Numbered from the stretch's first letter, positions 1 to 9,215 are shown. The stretch: 53,441 nucleotides of DNA from CAZCFB01 sp964511535 (GCA_964511535.1 CAZEFW010000048.1:1-53441), one strand, 5' to 3'. A program made the numbers and translations. The notes: generated by a model from the sequence alone, not told the origin.

Positions 1-132
1 TTGGACGGCCGCTTCGCGCCCGCCCACATGCCCACAGCCGGGGCTGCGGTTTCTTCTTCTGTTTGTGGTTTTTGGTCGTGGATCGGGGCGCGTCAGTGGT
101 GGTTCGTTACGCTGTGCCCGTTTGCTGTTGGT

Positions 133-172
133 TTGTGGACACGCTTCCGCTTCGCGGGGCGCGTGCCCACAA
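133..172. repeat. Extended inverted repeat
   Basis: TTGTGG-a-CACGC (133-144) pairs with GCGTG-c-CCACAA (161-172), with one internal mismatch. The loop contains a second small stem, CCGC-ttc-GCGG (147-157). The result is a nearly continuous hairpin of about 40 nt. Function is unknown. It lies 14 nt from the terminator-like hairpin at 187-221. Confidence 0.5.
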
Positions 173-186
173 GCCCAACATATGTG

Positions 187-221
187 AAAAAGTGCACCGT
201 GCTGTATCAGGTGCACTTTTT
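187..221. terminator. Bidirectional terminator-like hairpin
   Basis: AAAAAGTGCACC (187-198) and GGTGCACTTTTT (210-221) are perfect complements around an 11-nt loop. The run of A on the left arm and T on the right arm gives a U-tract in either direction, the classic form of a bidirectional intrinsic terminator. No complete gene in the window obviously ends here. Confidence 0.55.
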
Positions 222-462
222 CAGGTTTGTCGATGGAGCGGAGCGGAATCGAACAGGCCCGGGCAACGGCGCGGCATGGCATGGCGGAACGACATCACGC
301 CAACGCCCCACCCCACCACCGCCCTATTAGCCCCACGCCAAGGTCGACGCGGGCACAACGGGAAAGCAGACCGCCAAGGTCCCGACCCACCCACAACCCC
401 ACAACAGCCGCGACCGCGCGAGCGCAGCGAGCCCGGAGCGGCCAACAGCTTCTGTTGCTCCC

Positions 463-3400
463 CTAGTTCGTCTTGAAGCTCACCAACACCCCCATGAGCG
501 ACAGGGGATCCAGCGACTTGTTGGTGAACGACACCTTCAGGCGCAGGTCATTGCTCGGGTTGGTGAACTTGACGTCCTTGCCCTTGGTGGCGATGACCCA
601 GGTCTTTCCGCCGTCGGCGGTGAGGGAGTAGACGACCGAGCCGCCGCGCAGGTCCTCGATGGCCTTGGCCACCTGCGCCGTGACCAGCTTCTTCTGGGTC
701 CAGTTCAGGTTCTTGGTCACCATCACGGTCTTGCCCGAGAAGCCCGAGTAGTGGGCCGGGTCGGTGGTGCCGGACAGCCCGAAGAAGTCGAGCCGCACCC
801 GCCCCGCGCCGCCGTTGGAGGAGTACCCCTTGGCGGTGACATGCTTGGAGCCCACGTTCATGGAGCGCGAACGAATGAACACGGTGCCGCCCGAGCCGCC
901 GCCCGAGTAGCTCGAGCCGCCGCTGCCGTCGCTGATGATCTTGCCGGTGACCGAGATGCCGCCGGCCCACAGGACGATGAGGCCGCCGCCGGTGCCGCCG
1001 CTGTAGCCGTACCGGGTGGAGCCGCTGCGGGTGCTGGTGTAGTAGCAGTACTGGCGCGTTCGGATGCCGCCGCCGCCCGCCGAGCCGAGGTGCCACTGCT
1101 TGAGGGTCTTGTCGCCGTACACCTTGCCGCCGGTGGTGGGGCTCGACTTGGTGCAGGACGTCTTGCTCGAGCAGCTGGAGTCGTTGGTGGTGCTGCCCGC
1201 CTTGCCGGCCACGCCGTACCCGCCGCCGCCGCCCCAGAAGTAGTAGTAATTGTAGTGGTAACTGCAGCAGTTGTACCAGCTGCAGCTCGGGTAAGGCGCC
1301 GAGGTGTAGTTCTCGCTCTGGGCGCCGCCGCCCATGTTGGCCGTGGTGCCGGAGGTCTTGCCGTACCCGCCGGTGATGCTCTCGCCCGAGTAGCCCGTGG
1401 AGCCGCGGTACCCCTTGCCGTTCATGGTGACGGTGCCAGAAACCTGCACCGTGCCGCTGGCCTTGAAGAACAGCACGCCGCCCTTGGTGCCGTCCCACTT
1501 GTCCGCGGTCAGCGTGCCCTTGACCACCACGTTACGGTAGTGCGGCACCCGCTGGACCATGATCATCTGACCCGTCAGGGAGCTGTTGCTGGTGGCGCCG
1601 TAGATGTTGTTCAAGCTGGTGGCGAAGAACAGCTTGTTCGACGCGAAGTCGATCTTGGCGATCTTCTTGATCTCGTAGTTACCCACGTTCTTGTAGGCCG
1701 AGGTGCTGCCCTGCATGTTGATCAGCAGCACCTCGTCGCCGATGACCAGGCCGCCCACGCCGCCCTTGAGGGTGGCCGAGTTGGTGCCCAGGGCGGTCAC
1801 GGTAAAGGAGACCGCGTCGGGGAACAGCCGCCCCTTCTGGGCGTTGATGTTCAGGTTGTAAGTGCCGGAGCTCACCGTCAGGTCGCCGTCGCGCCCGGTG
1901 CCGAAGTCAGCGGGGAACGGGTCGATGCGCCCCAGCCCGGTGTCCCAGTGGGCCGTGGTCACCGCCACGTCGTTGCGCTTGGCCGAGGTGAAGTCCTCGG
2001 CCACGGTCATGGTGGTGGGCGTGGCGTCGTACGGCACGGTCAGGCTCGACTTGCACGAGGTTGAGACCGCGTGGGCCGCGTCCACCCGCATGGTGCCCGA
2101 GGTCACCGCCGCGGCGTTGAACTTCAGCGTCCAGGAGTGCAGCTTGCCCGGGTCCACCACGCCCATGGCGTTCTTGGGCCCGTAGTACGGGTCCTTGATG
2201 TACAGCCGCCAGGTGCCGTTGCCGCTGGAGCCGATCAGGCCGCTGAGGCTGCCCGCCGGCTTGGTGGGCGACGGGTAGGTGGTCTTGATGTCCTTCTTGT
2301 TGGTGCAGATGGTGTTGGAGGGGTTGCACGCCGTCTCCAGGGCCACCTTGGTGCCCTGGGGCGACTGCAGGATCACCTCAAGGTCGTCGCTGCGCGGGTG
2401 CTCGATGTCCACGGTCACCGACAGGGTGATCACCTTGTTCTGCAGGCCGGTGACGGTCATGGTGGAGTTGATCCCCAACAGGTCGAAGTCCGGGATGTAC
2501 TTGGGCGTATCCTTGGCCGTGGCCGTGACCTCCGCCTTGGCCAGGTCAGGCGCGCTGACCGAGAAGTCGATGCTGCCGTTGACGGACCGCACCTGCACCC
2601 CGGGGATGTTCGGGTCGCCGTCCACCGACTGCACCGTGCCCTTGGAGGTGCTGATGGTGAACAGGGTGCCGTCGGGCACCTGGGTGCCGTTCTTGCTGAC
2701 GATCTTGGCCGAGGTGATCATGCACGACGACTTGGCGTCCGCCCGCAGCGTCGCCGGTGAGGTGGACAGCTTGAACGGCACGCAGCCGCCGCCCACGCAC
2801 TGGCCTGCGCTGCAGCTCGACAGGCACGCCTCGCGGAACGACCAGGCCGTGCCCGCGCTGTTGCAGATCTCCACGTCGGTGCCCTTGCACCGCTTCTCGT
2901 AGGGCACGCAGATCTTGGTGCCGGGGCCAGGGCCGCCGCTGCAGCCGTCGTCGGCGGTGCCGTCACAGTCCTCGTCCTTGCCGTTGCTGCAGATCTCGGC
3001 AGCGGGGTAGGTGTAGCCCGCGCACGGCAGCCAGGTGCCGGCCGCGCACACCTCCTTGCCCGCCTTGCACACGCCGGCGCAGGTGTAAGTGTTGCCGCTC
3101 TTGGTGCAGCCGATGGAGGAGCCGTAGCAGCCCCGGCTCATGGCGCTGGCCGAGTTCTTGGCGGCGTTGTCCACGTAGCCGTCGCAGTCGTCGTCCTTGC
3201 CGTTGCAGGTCTCGCTGCTGGCCAGGGTGGCCTGCTTGCAGATCTTCGTGTTGCCGTAGCAAGCCCAGGTGCCGCCCTGGCAGACCCCCTTGCGCGTCGG
3301 GTCGGCGCACACCTTGCCCAGGCCGTAGATGTCGTCGATGGAGCCGTTGCAGTCGTTGTCCTTGCCGTCGCAGGTCTCGGTGGCGGGGTAGGTCGCGCCG

Positions 3401-4836
3401 GAGCAGCCGATCCACTTGCCGCCGGCACAGTAGCTCTTGCCCGCCTTGCAGGTGCCCTTGCACGAGAAGACCCCGGAGCTGCCCACGCAGCCCTTGCTGC
3501 CCGCGGCGTAGCAGTCCTTGGTCAGCACCGCGCCGTTGCCGGGTTTGTAGTTATCGGCGAAACCATCGCAGTCGTCGTCCACGCCGTTGCAGGTCTCGAG
3601 CTTGGGCGATGCGCCGGTGCACTGAAGCACTCCCTTGGAGCAGGCGGACCAGGTGCCCACGGCGCAGGCGCCCTTCTTGCCGGACACCACGCACTGCCAC
3701 CCCTTCTGCGGGAACTCCTCGTCCACGAAGCCGTCGCAGTCGTCGTCCTTCTTGTTACAGGTCTCTGTGGTGGGCTTGATCTCGCCCAGGCACGGCCCCC
3801 ACGCCTGCTTGGAGGTGCAGATCTGGATCCCCTTGGCGCAGATGCCCACGCCGGCGGTGTTGGCCGGGCCGTTGTAGCAGGCCTTGGTGTCACCCACCTT
3901 GCAGGTGCACGGGGGCGACTCGTCGGTGGCGCCGTCGCAGTCGTCGTCCTTGCCGTTGCCGCAGGTCTCCACCGCGGACGCGGTGGCGGTCTGCTTGCAC
4001 TGCATCTTGCCCGTGGTGCAGGTCCACTTGCCCGCCTGGCAGATCCCCTTGCGTGTGGGATCCACGCAGGGCGATCCCTCCCAGGTCACAGACTCGTCGG
4101 TGGAGCCGTCGCAGTCGTCGTCCTTGTTGTTGCAGATCTCCACCCCCGGGGTCACCTCACCCTGGCAGGTGCTCCAGGTGCCGCCGGTGAGGCAGGTGCG
4201 GGTGCCGCCCTTGCAGACGCCCACGCCTTGGGTCTTGGAGTTGCCGGTGTAGCAAGAGACGGTGGAGCCGGGCGTGCAGTTGCCGCACACGCCGCCCTCG
4301 TCGGTCTGGGCGTCGCAGTCGTCGTCCTTGCTGTTGCAGGTCTCCGCCGTGGGCAGCACCTCGCCCACGCATGTGCCGCTCCACTTGCCCGACACGCAGC
4401 TCTCGGTCCCCGCCTTGCACACGCCCACCCCCTTGGTGGTCGCGGTGCCGGTATAGCAGGACCGGGTCTCGCCGGCCTTGCACACGGCGAGCTGATCGGG
4501 CGTCGTGGCGTCCACCAGCGATATGTCCCCCGCGGCGCCGTCGGCCCGGCTGTCCTTTGCCGCGCTGTCCGGCACGCCCTGGTCCGGCACGCCCTGGTCC
4601 GGCGAGGCGGCCACGCACTTGGGCTGAGCGCCGGTGGTGTCGCACTTCTTGCCCGCGCCGCAGTGTTTGTCGGTCAGGCACTCCACGCAGACCCCGAGCA
4701 GGCACTTGAGCCCTGACGCGCAGTCGGTATCCGCCTTGCAAGTCTCCGAGCCCTCGGTCCCCCCGCACCCCCAACCCCCCAGTGCGATGCTAAGCACCGC
4801 CGCCAGGACCATCTTCTTTTGGTGACTGTTCAACAC
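463..4836 (-). CDS. Large MopE-repeat lipoprotein with P/Homo B-like domain and Gly-rich C-terminus
   Basis: Predicted secreted lipoprotein of about 1457 aa. The chosen start is GTG at 4836 (TTG at 4833 is possible), with GGAGG 5 nt upstream. A hydrophobic segment ends in a lipobox-like G-W-G-C with the lipidated Cys near residue 24. Residues ~170-635 carry eight copies of the MopE-type motif ETCNxKDDDCDGxxDE, associated with metal binding in Cu-binding MopE proteins, alternating with Cys-rich segments. Residues ~790-905 resemble a proprotein convertase P/Homo B domain (SDDLEVILQSPQGT, then NGTWRLYIKD). The C-terminal ~350 residues are Gly/Ser/Tyr-rich, like surface adhesins. An open frame continues upstream to 5394 but would overlap the neighbouring gene. 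Substrate and partner are unknown; a surface-exposed structural or metal-binding role is inferred. Confidence 0.85.
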   Translation of the reverse strand: MLNSHQKKMVLAAVLSIALGGWGCGGTEGSETCKADTDCASGLKCLLGVCVECLTDKHCGAGKKCDTTGAQPKCVAASPDQGVPDQGVPDSAAKDSRADGAAGDISLVDATTPDQLAVCKAGETRSCYTGTATTKGVGVCKAGTESCVSGKWSGTCVGEVLPTAETCNSKDDDCDAQTDEGGVCGNCTPGSTVSCYTGNSKTQGVGVCKGGTRTCLTGGTWSTCQGEVTPGVEICNNKDDDCDGSTDESVTWEGSPCVDPTRKGICQAGKWTCTTGKMQCKQTATASAVETCGNGKDDDCDGATDESPPCTCKVGDTKACYNGPANTAGVGICAKGIQICTSKQAWGPCLGEIKPTTETCNKKDDDCDGFVDEEFPQKGWQCVVSGKKGACAVGTWSACSKGVLQCTGASPKLETCNGVDDDCDGFADNYKPGNGAVLTKDCYAAGSKGCVGSSGVFSCKGTCKAGKSYCAGGKWIGCSGATYPATETCDGKDNDCNGSIDDIYGLGKVCADPTRKGVCQGGTWACYGNTKICKQATLASSETCNGKDDDCDGYVDNAAKNSASAMSRGCYGSSIGCTKSGNTYTCAGVCKAGKEVCAAGTWLPCAGYTYPAAEICSNGKDEDCDGTADDGCSGGPGPGTKICVPYEKRCKGTDVEICNSAGTAWSFREACLSSCSAGQCVGGGCVPFKLSTSPATLRADAKSSCMITSAKIVSKNGTQVPDGTLFTISTSKGTVQSVDGDPNIPGVQVRSVNGSIDFSVSAPDLAKAEVTATAKDTPKYIPDFDLLGINSTMTVTGLQNKVITLSVTVDIEHPRSDDLEVILQSPQGTKVALETACNPSNTICTNKKDIKTTYPSPTKPAGSLSGLIGSSGNGTWRLYIKDPYYGPKNAMGVVDPGKLHSWTLKFNAAAVTSGTMRVDAAHAVSTSCKSSLTVPYDATPTTMTVAEDFTSAKRNDVAVTTAHWDTGLGRIDPFPADFGTGRDGDLTVSSGTYNLNINAQKGRLFPDAVSFTVTALGTNSATLKGGVGGLVIGDEVLLINMQGSTSAYKNVGNYEIKKIAKIDFASNKLFFATSLNNIYGATSNSSLTGQMIMVQRVPHYRNVVVKGTLTADKWDGTKGGVLFFKASGTVQVSGTVTMNGKGYRGSTGYSGESITGGYGKTSGTTANMGGGAQSENYTSAPYPSCSWYNCCSYHYNYYYFWGGGGGYGVAGKAGSTTNDSSCSSKTSCTKSSPTTGGKVYGDKTLKQWHLGSAGGGGIRTRQYCYYTSTRSGSTRYGYSGGTGGGLIVLWAGGISVTGKIISDGSGGSSYSGGGSGGTVFIRSRSMNVGSKHVTAKGYSSNGGAGRVRLDFFGLSGTTDPAHYSGFSGKTVMVTKNLNWTQKKLVTAQVAKAIEDLRGGSVVYSLTADGGKTWVIATKGKDVKFTNPSNDLRLKVSFTNKSLDPLSLMGVLVSFKTN

Positions 4837-4961
4837 TTGGACCTCCAGGCTAATTGCGAGGAAAAATCCTACCATATACATGGCAAATAAGTCTGCACGA
4901 ACGGAGTTAGCCGCAGGGTCCCGCCAGCGGCCAAAATGGATAATTACGGAAAGAAAACGGG
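4837..4961 (-). promoter_or_regulatory. AT-rich spacer, probable promoter of the MopE lipoprotein
   Basis: This 125-bp spacer is far richer in A/T than the genes on either side, and a good Shine-Dalgarno sequence (GGAGG) precedes the GTG at 4836. A -35-like TTGCCA can be read on the minus strand near 4880, but no convincing -10 at standard spacing was found. A promoter is inferred from composition and position only. Confidence 0.3.
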
Positions 4962-5885
4962 TTAGTGCATAAACAGACGTATGCTGAAGGCCACCAGGGT
5001 TTCCGCCCCGGCGTCCACCATCTGCCGCAAGCCGAAGTCGAGGCCGACCTTTCGCGTGACCACGCCGAGTCCGGCGGTGACGTAGGTGGCCTCCTGGAAC
5101 ATGTCGTAGGCCGCGCCCCCGCGGATGGCCACTGTGTTCTTGATGAAGATCTCCGCGCCGCCGTGGAAGCTGGCGGCCAGGGTCTCGTCGGTGGAGAAGT
5201 CGAGCACCGTATCGAACTCGGCCAGCAGGTAGCTGCCGAACTGGTACGCCAGGCCCATGCCGAGTTGCATGGGAAACTGGGTGCCCTCGATGGGGATCAG
5301 GTTGTGGCCGACCACCGCGATATGCAGCCCCTGCCAGGGCCGCAGGATGCCGCCGATGTCCATGGACGCCGTGTGGGTGGTGTCCCGGACCCACGCCTCG
5401 GGCGTACCCGTGGGCTGCTCAACCTCGATGTTGACGTAGCGTATGTTCAGGCCGATGAGCAGGAAGTCGCTGATGTTGTAGGCCAGGGCCAGGCCGGCCT
5501 CGTGGGTCTGGAGCGTCTCCTCCAGGTGGAACGCGGTGAGCCCGCCCCCCTGGGCGATGTGGCGGCTCGGCTCGGCGTGGCTGTATGAGTAGAACAGGCC
5601 AGCCGCCAGCATGGTGGTCATGGAGTCCACCACCGACACGTTGACCAGGTGGGCCGAGTCGGACACCCGGAACTGGTACAGGGCGTTGATGACGTACGAC
5701 TTGGTCAGGAACAGGCCAGCCGGGTTGACCAGCACCGCCGACTCGCCGGCAGCTGACGCGCGCAGCCCGCCGCCCATGCCCACGGAGCGCGTGCCTTGCA
5801 GGTCGAGTGTGGCCGCGGCGGGCGGGGCCCAGGCGAGGGACAGGGCCAGGGCCAGCAGGACCGCCGTCTTCTTCGGGGTGTTCAT
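4962..5885 (-). CDS. Outer-membrane beta-barrel protein (PorV/UPF0164-like)
   Basis: Predicted 307-aa exported protein. The ATG at 5885 is chosen because MNTPKKTAVLLALALSLAW is a typical Sec signal peptide ending at P-A-A-A-T; an in-frame TTG at 5921 would place extra residues before it. The mature start, GTRSVGMGGGLRASAAGESA followed by VNPAG, is the pattern seen in PorV/PorQ, UPF0164 and FadL-like barrels. The rest alternates short hydrophobic strands and turns and ends in an aromatic/hydrophobic strand (FSIRLFMH), as expected for an outer-membrane barrel. It lies between the metallopeptidase gene upstream and the MopE lipoprotein downstream, all on the minus strand. Cargo is unknown. Confidence 0.7.
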   Translation of the reverse strand: MNTPKKTAVLLALALSLAWAPPAAATLDLQGTRSVGMGGGLRASAAGESAVLVNPAGLFLTKSYVINALYQFRVSDSAHLVNVSVVDSMTTMLAAGLFYSYSHAEPSRHIAQGGGLTAFHLEETLQTHEAGLALAYNISDFLLIGLNIRYVNIEVEQPTGTPEAWVRDTTHTASMDIGGILRPWQGLHIAVVGHNLIPIEGTQFPMQLGMGLAYQFGSYLLAEFDTVLDFSTDETLAASFHGGAEIFIKNTVAIRGGAAYDMFQEATYVTAGLGVVTRKVGLDFGLRQMVDAGAETLVAFSIRLFMH

Positions 5886-5975
5886 GTCCGATGTATACCT
5901 CTTAATGGATCGGTAGCTCAACTATTCGGGTTTTGGTGGCGTACGTCCTCGTCCTCGTTGGCGCCCTCTCGGCGG

Positions 5976-7901
5976 CTATTCTCCCTGCATCATCTTGCCC
6001 ATGAGCATGCGGAACAGGTCTCTCGGCTTCATGCCGAGCAGGGCCATGGACTGCTTGAAATCCACCAGCGCCTGCTTGCCCATGATGGTCTCCAGCACCA
6101 GGTCGCCCGAGTCGTCCACGCCCAGGTCCGCGTCGCCGTTTTTGGAGTAAAACCAGCGTTTGGCCAGCGGGCGGATCACCTTGCGCCCCTTTGGCCCCAC
6201 CGCCGCCTCCATGCTGCGCAGCCACCGGTCGAGGGTGATGATCTTGTAGCGGTTGTCATCCACCGCCCGGCGCACGGCCTTCTGCACCAGCTTCTTGCCC
6301 AGCTTCTTCTCCAGCGCCAGGTAGAAGTAGGGCGCCTTGCCGTAGACGATGGCCGCGTAGGAGATGGGCGAGGGGAAGTTCTTCACCGGCTGGGCCACCT
6401 TGCGGTCCTTGCCGCCCATGAGCCGGTAGACGCCGTAGTTCAGCTTGGCGTTCATGTCCATCAGCCGCTGCCCCTCTGCATCGCCCCGGTCCAGCTTCAT
6501 GTACTCGCCCGCGGCGTACTGCGCCAGGGGTTCGTCAAGGGCTGGCTCCTGGCGGCAATCGGAGCCCACCAGCCCGGCGAAATACTGGTGCGCCACCTCG
6601 TGGGCGGTGGTGAAGACCGTCATGTCGGCCAGCATCTTGTCCATCATCTGCATGCCGCCGGGGGGCGGCTTGAGCCCCCCTGCCCCGCCGAGGGCGCCGC
6701 CCAGGCCGCCCAGCATCTTCATCAGCCGCCCCATGGGCGAGCCGCTCTGGCTCGGCGGGCGGTAGAGCATGCCCGCCACGAGCACCAGGCCGGGAAACTC
6801 CACGCCCCCCGCGCCCCCCACCAGGGTCGCCTCGGCGGCCTCGAGCTCCACGAAGGGGTACGGCCCGAAGCGCTGCTGAAAGAAGTCGAGGGACTTCTTG
6901 ACCGTATCGAGCACCAGCTTTCCGCCCCTGGCGTCCCGCGCCTTGTGCGTGCTGTAGATGGTCACCGGGCCGAGCTGGGCCTTCTGCCGCACCAGGTCCC
7001 GACCAGCCACCACCACCAGGTCGCGGTTGGCCGCGCCCACCGCCGTGTAGGTCACCCTGGCCCCATCCGCGCTCTTCTTCGGCTCGCCGTCCAGCAGGTT
7101 GGTCACCACCTTGAAGTCCGCCGGGGCGGTGATCCGCGCGCGGAAGTTGCATATCTCGTTGTAGGCCAGATCGCCGAAGCGGGTGGGGGGCGAGTTGTCG
7201 AACTTGCCCCCGCGGTGGGGCGCCACCACGGGGAAGGCCGACGCCATGGTGATGATGCCGTCGCCCACCGCCAGCAGCCCGTAGTCCGACGCGGCCATGC
7301 CCGATCCGCTCATGCCCATGGACGACAGCGCCTGGCTGAAGACGTCGTTCTGCCCGGGGGGCAGGCGCCGGATGGTGCCGCTGAACTTCACCTCCAGCTT
7401 GATGCGGGCGCCGGGCTTGAGCGGGGCAGCCAGGTTGACCTGCACCAGGGTCAGCCGCTTCTTCTTCAGCCCCTTGACCGCCGGGCCGGACAGGGAGCGG
7501 GCCGACTTGACCTCCACCAGGGAGGAGCTGCTGGGGCCGCCCAGCTCCCGCGGGGTGTTGGCGTGCAGCAGCAGCGGCAGCGAGCGCACCGATTTTCTCG
7601 TGCGGTTGAGGTAGTACAGCACGTAGCTGCCCTGCAGCCGGGCCTCCATGGGCACGAGCTCGAGCTTGATGTCATAGAAGGGCAGATCCACGATGGATCG
7701 CACCTTCAGCTGCCGGCGCAGCTCCATGGCCACGCCGGGTCGGAGCATGCGGGTCAGGGGCGTGACGTCGTAGGCGGGCGGGGCCGGAGCCTTCGCCTTG
7801 CGGCTGGCGGCGCGGGGGGACGACTTGCGGGCCTCGGTCTCGCCCTTGCAGGCCGCGAGGAGCGCCGCGGCGGTGATCAGGTATATGGAGAGTCGCTTCA
7901 T
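5976..7901 (-). CDS. M1-like zinc metallopeptidase lipoprotein
   Basis: 641-aa predicted lipoprotein. The ATG at 7901 is chosen because GAGGAGG lies just upstream and the protein opens with a signal peptide and lipobox (L-L-A-A-C) near residue 18. The gluzincin signature is complete: H434-E-V-A-H438, then 18 residues, then E457, the HExxH-x18-E zinc site of peptidase family M1. The N-terminal ~330 residues are beta-rich, like the M1 saddle domain. A Gly/Pro-rich loop precedes the catalytic helix. Family knowledge suggests an aminopeptidase-type metalloprotease, here anchored in a membrane facing the periplasm or outside. An M1-type GxMEN motif is not clear, so exopeptidase activity is uncertain. 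Confidence 0.75.
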   Translation of the reverse strand: MKRLSIYLITAAALLAACKGETEARKSSPRAASRKAKAPAPPAYDVTPLTRMLRPGVAMELRRQLKVRSIVDLPFYDIKLELVPMEARLQGSYVLYYLNRTRKSVRSLPLLLHANTPRELGGPSSSSLVEVKSARSLSGPAVKGLKKKRLTLVQVNLAAPLKPGARIKLEVKFSGTIRRLPPGQNDVFSQALSSMGMSGSGMAASDYGLLAVGDGIITMASAFPVVAPHRGGKFDNSPPTRFGDLAYNEICNFRARITAPADFKVVTNLLDGEPKKSADGARVTYTAVGAANRDLVVVAGRDLVRQKAQLGPVTIYSTHKARDARGGKLVLDTVKKSLDFFQQRFGPYPFVELEAAEATLVGGAGGVEFPGLVLVAGMLYRPPSQSGSPMGRLMKMLGGLGGALGGAGGLKPPPGGMQMMDKMLADMTVFTTAHEVAHQYFAGLVGSDCRQEPALDEPLAQYAAGEYMKLDRGDAEGQRLMDMNAKLNYGVYRLMGGKDRKVAQPVKNFPSPISYAAIVYGKAPYFYLALEKKLGKKLVQKAVRRAVDDNRYKIITLDRWLRSMEAAVGPKGRKVIRPLAKRWFYSKNGDADLGVDDSGDLVLETIMGKQALVDFKQSMALLGMKPRDLFRMLMGKMMQGE

Positions 7902-7957
7902 GACCTCCTCAGCTTTGCAGGTATCGGCGCGAGCCGACACCCTTCTTTTACGCTAGA

Positions 7958-9082
7958 ATGCTTCCAATTATGGCAGACACAGAGGAAGTTCCTGCCGTCC
8001 CGGTGGAAGTACCGAGGCAGCCGAAGCGGTACCAGGTCATCACCCGCGGAGACGACGCGTTCGCCGTGGTGTGCGCCAACGCGGCCACCATCTTCCTGCA
8101 GGTGGAGCGGGGCCTGGGCGTCAACGAGAGCGCACGCAAGAAGATCCCGCCCCGGACCATCTACCTGGACGGGGTCTACACCGGGCCGCCGTTTTACGAC
8201 AACAAGGCCAAGCACTACTCTCTGGACCACCACAGCGGCTGCGTGCGGGCGTTCACCTACGCCACCTGCGAGCAGGCGGTGGTCATGCTGCTGCAGGGGC
8301 TGCCCCTGGCCGAGGGGGAGTGGACCATCTTCGTCAACGAGCCGGACCTCGACTCGTTGCTGGCGGCCTGGGTGCTGCTGAACCACGCGGAGCTGCTGCG
8401 GGACGACGCCAAGCTGCTGCGGCTGGCCATGCCGCTGATCCGGGTGGAGGGGGTCATCGACGCCCACGGCCACGGGTTCTCGGTGCTCACGGGGCTGCCC
8501 AAGGGGCAGTACAACCGGCTCAAGAAGCAGCTGGACAACCTGATGGAGCAGGAGCGCAGCCTGAAGAAGGCCGGCGCCTGGGACACCCTCGACCTGGAGC
8601 AGTACACCCGGGACATGATGCAGGCCATCGACGCGCTCATCTTCCCCGAGGGGTTCCTCGACGGGCTTCGTGAAGTGGAGGAGCTGGGACGGGCCACGTT
8701 GCGAGGGCAGAAGCTGGCGGTGCATTGCCGCTCGGTGCTGGGTATCTACGAGGTGGAGCAGAAGCTCAAGGAGCGCTACGACAAGCGGCTGGCCATCATC
8801 GTGCTCGACGCCGGAAAGGGGCGCTTTACCCTGCGGCAGCTGGATCCATTCTTCGAAGACGGGCTCGAGCCGCTGTACGACGCGCTGAACCAGAAGGATC
8901 CCAACTGCCGCGGCTCGAACCCCGACACGAACGCCTTCTGGGGCGGATCCGACGACATCGGCGGCTCCCCCCGGGGCCCCGGCTCAGGCCTCACCGGCGA
9001 GGAGATCCTCGAGCTGGTGGAGCAGGTGTACAGCGAGAAGCAGTCATGGGTGAGCAAGGTGCTGGGCAAGTTCAAGCGGTAA
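7958..9082 (+). CDS. DHH-phosphoesterase-like protein with permuted motif order
   Basis: 374-aa cytoplasmic protein; ATG at 7958, with an alternative ATG at 7970. It contains LDHHSG, resembling the DHH motif of RecJ/NrnA-type phosphoesterases, followed by NEPDLDSLLAAW, resembling motif I of the same family (normally upstream of DHH), then IDAHGHG. Near the C-terminus, a Gly-rich GGSDDIGGSPRGPGSG stretch is reminiscent of the DHHA1 substrate-binding loop. The Asp/His content suggests a metal-dependent phosphoesterase, but the motif order differs from the classical family, so the function is inferred. The gene is divergent from the metallopeptidase across 56 bp. The alternative is a conserved protein of unknown function. 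Confidence 0.55.
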   Translation: MLPIMADTEEVPAVPVEVPRQPKRYQVITRGDDAFAVVCANAATIFLQVERGLGVNESARKKIPPRTIYLDGVYTGPPFYDNKAKHYSLDHHSGCVRAFTYATCEQAVVMLLQGLPLAEGEWTIFVNEPDLDSLLAAWVLLNHAELLRDDAKLLRLAMPLIRVEGVIDAHGHGFSVLTGLPKGQYNRLKKQLDNLMEQERSLKKAGAWDTLDLEQYTRDMMQAIDALIFPEGFLDGLREVEELGRATLRGQKLAVHCRSVLGIYEVEQKLKERYDKRLAIIVLDAGKGRFTLRQLDPFFEDGLEPLYDALNQKDPNCRGSNPDTNAFWGGSDDIGGSPRGPGSGLTGEEILELVEQVYSEKQSWVSKVLGKFKR

Positions 9083-9109
9083 AGGTCCGGGTGACTACGC
9101 CCCGGGCTC

Positions 9110-9137
9110 AACCGTTAACCGTTAACAGTTGAGGGTT
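9110..9137. repeat. Heptamer tandem array
   Basis: Four 7-nt units in a row: AACCGTT, AACCGTT, AACAGTT, GAGGGTT. The array lies between the DHH-like gene and the next exported-protein gene. CTCAAC (9107-9112) can also pair with GTTGAG (9128-9133), so the array may fold as a weak hairpin. It is one of six short tandem arrays in spacers of this window. Confidence 0.5.
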
Positions 9138-9215
9138 CGGGGCCTCCAGGGCCGCCAGGTGAATTCCAGCCCCTTCCGCGACGTAGGATCCACAGGACCA
9201 CACCGGAGGTTCGGG

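Larger units (their letters stand above)
1..462. other. Non-coding leading region
   Basis: No open frame here has family features, a signal sequence or a good ribosome-binding site. The short frames overlap one another on both strands and look random. The stretch contains a long hairpin (133-172) and a terminator-like hairpin (187-221), then a GC-rich tract up to the stop codon of the minus-strand lipoprotein gene at 463. It may be the tail of a transcription unit that lies left of the window. Confidence 0.6.

Noticed and set aside
228..262. tRNA-like 3' end on the minus strand (GAATCGAAC pattern with trailing GGAGCGG)
   Set aside because: The T-stem does not pair well and no matching 5' acceptor strand is present upstream; no full cloverleaf can be drawn.
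4837..5394. Upstream extension of the MopE lipoprotein frame to 5394
   Set aside because: It would overlap the outer-membrane protein gene out of frame and places non-signal sequence before the lipobox; the GTG with GGAGG at 4836 is better.
5796..8381. Long plus-strand open frame of about 860 codons
   Set aside because: It is antisense to the outer-membrane protein and metallopeptidase genes, with low-complexity His/Arg/Gln composition typical of GC-rich shadow frames.
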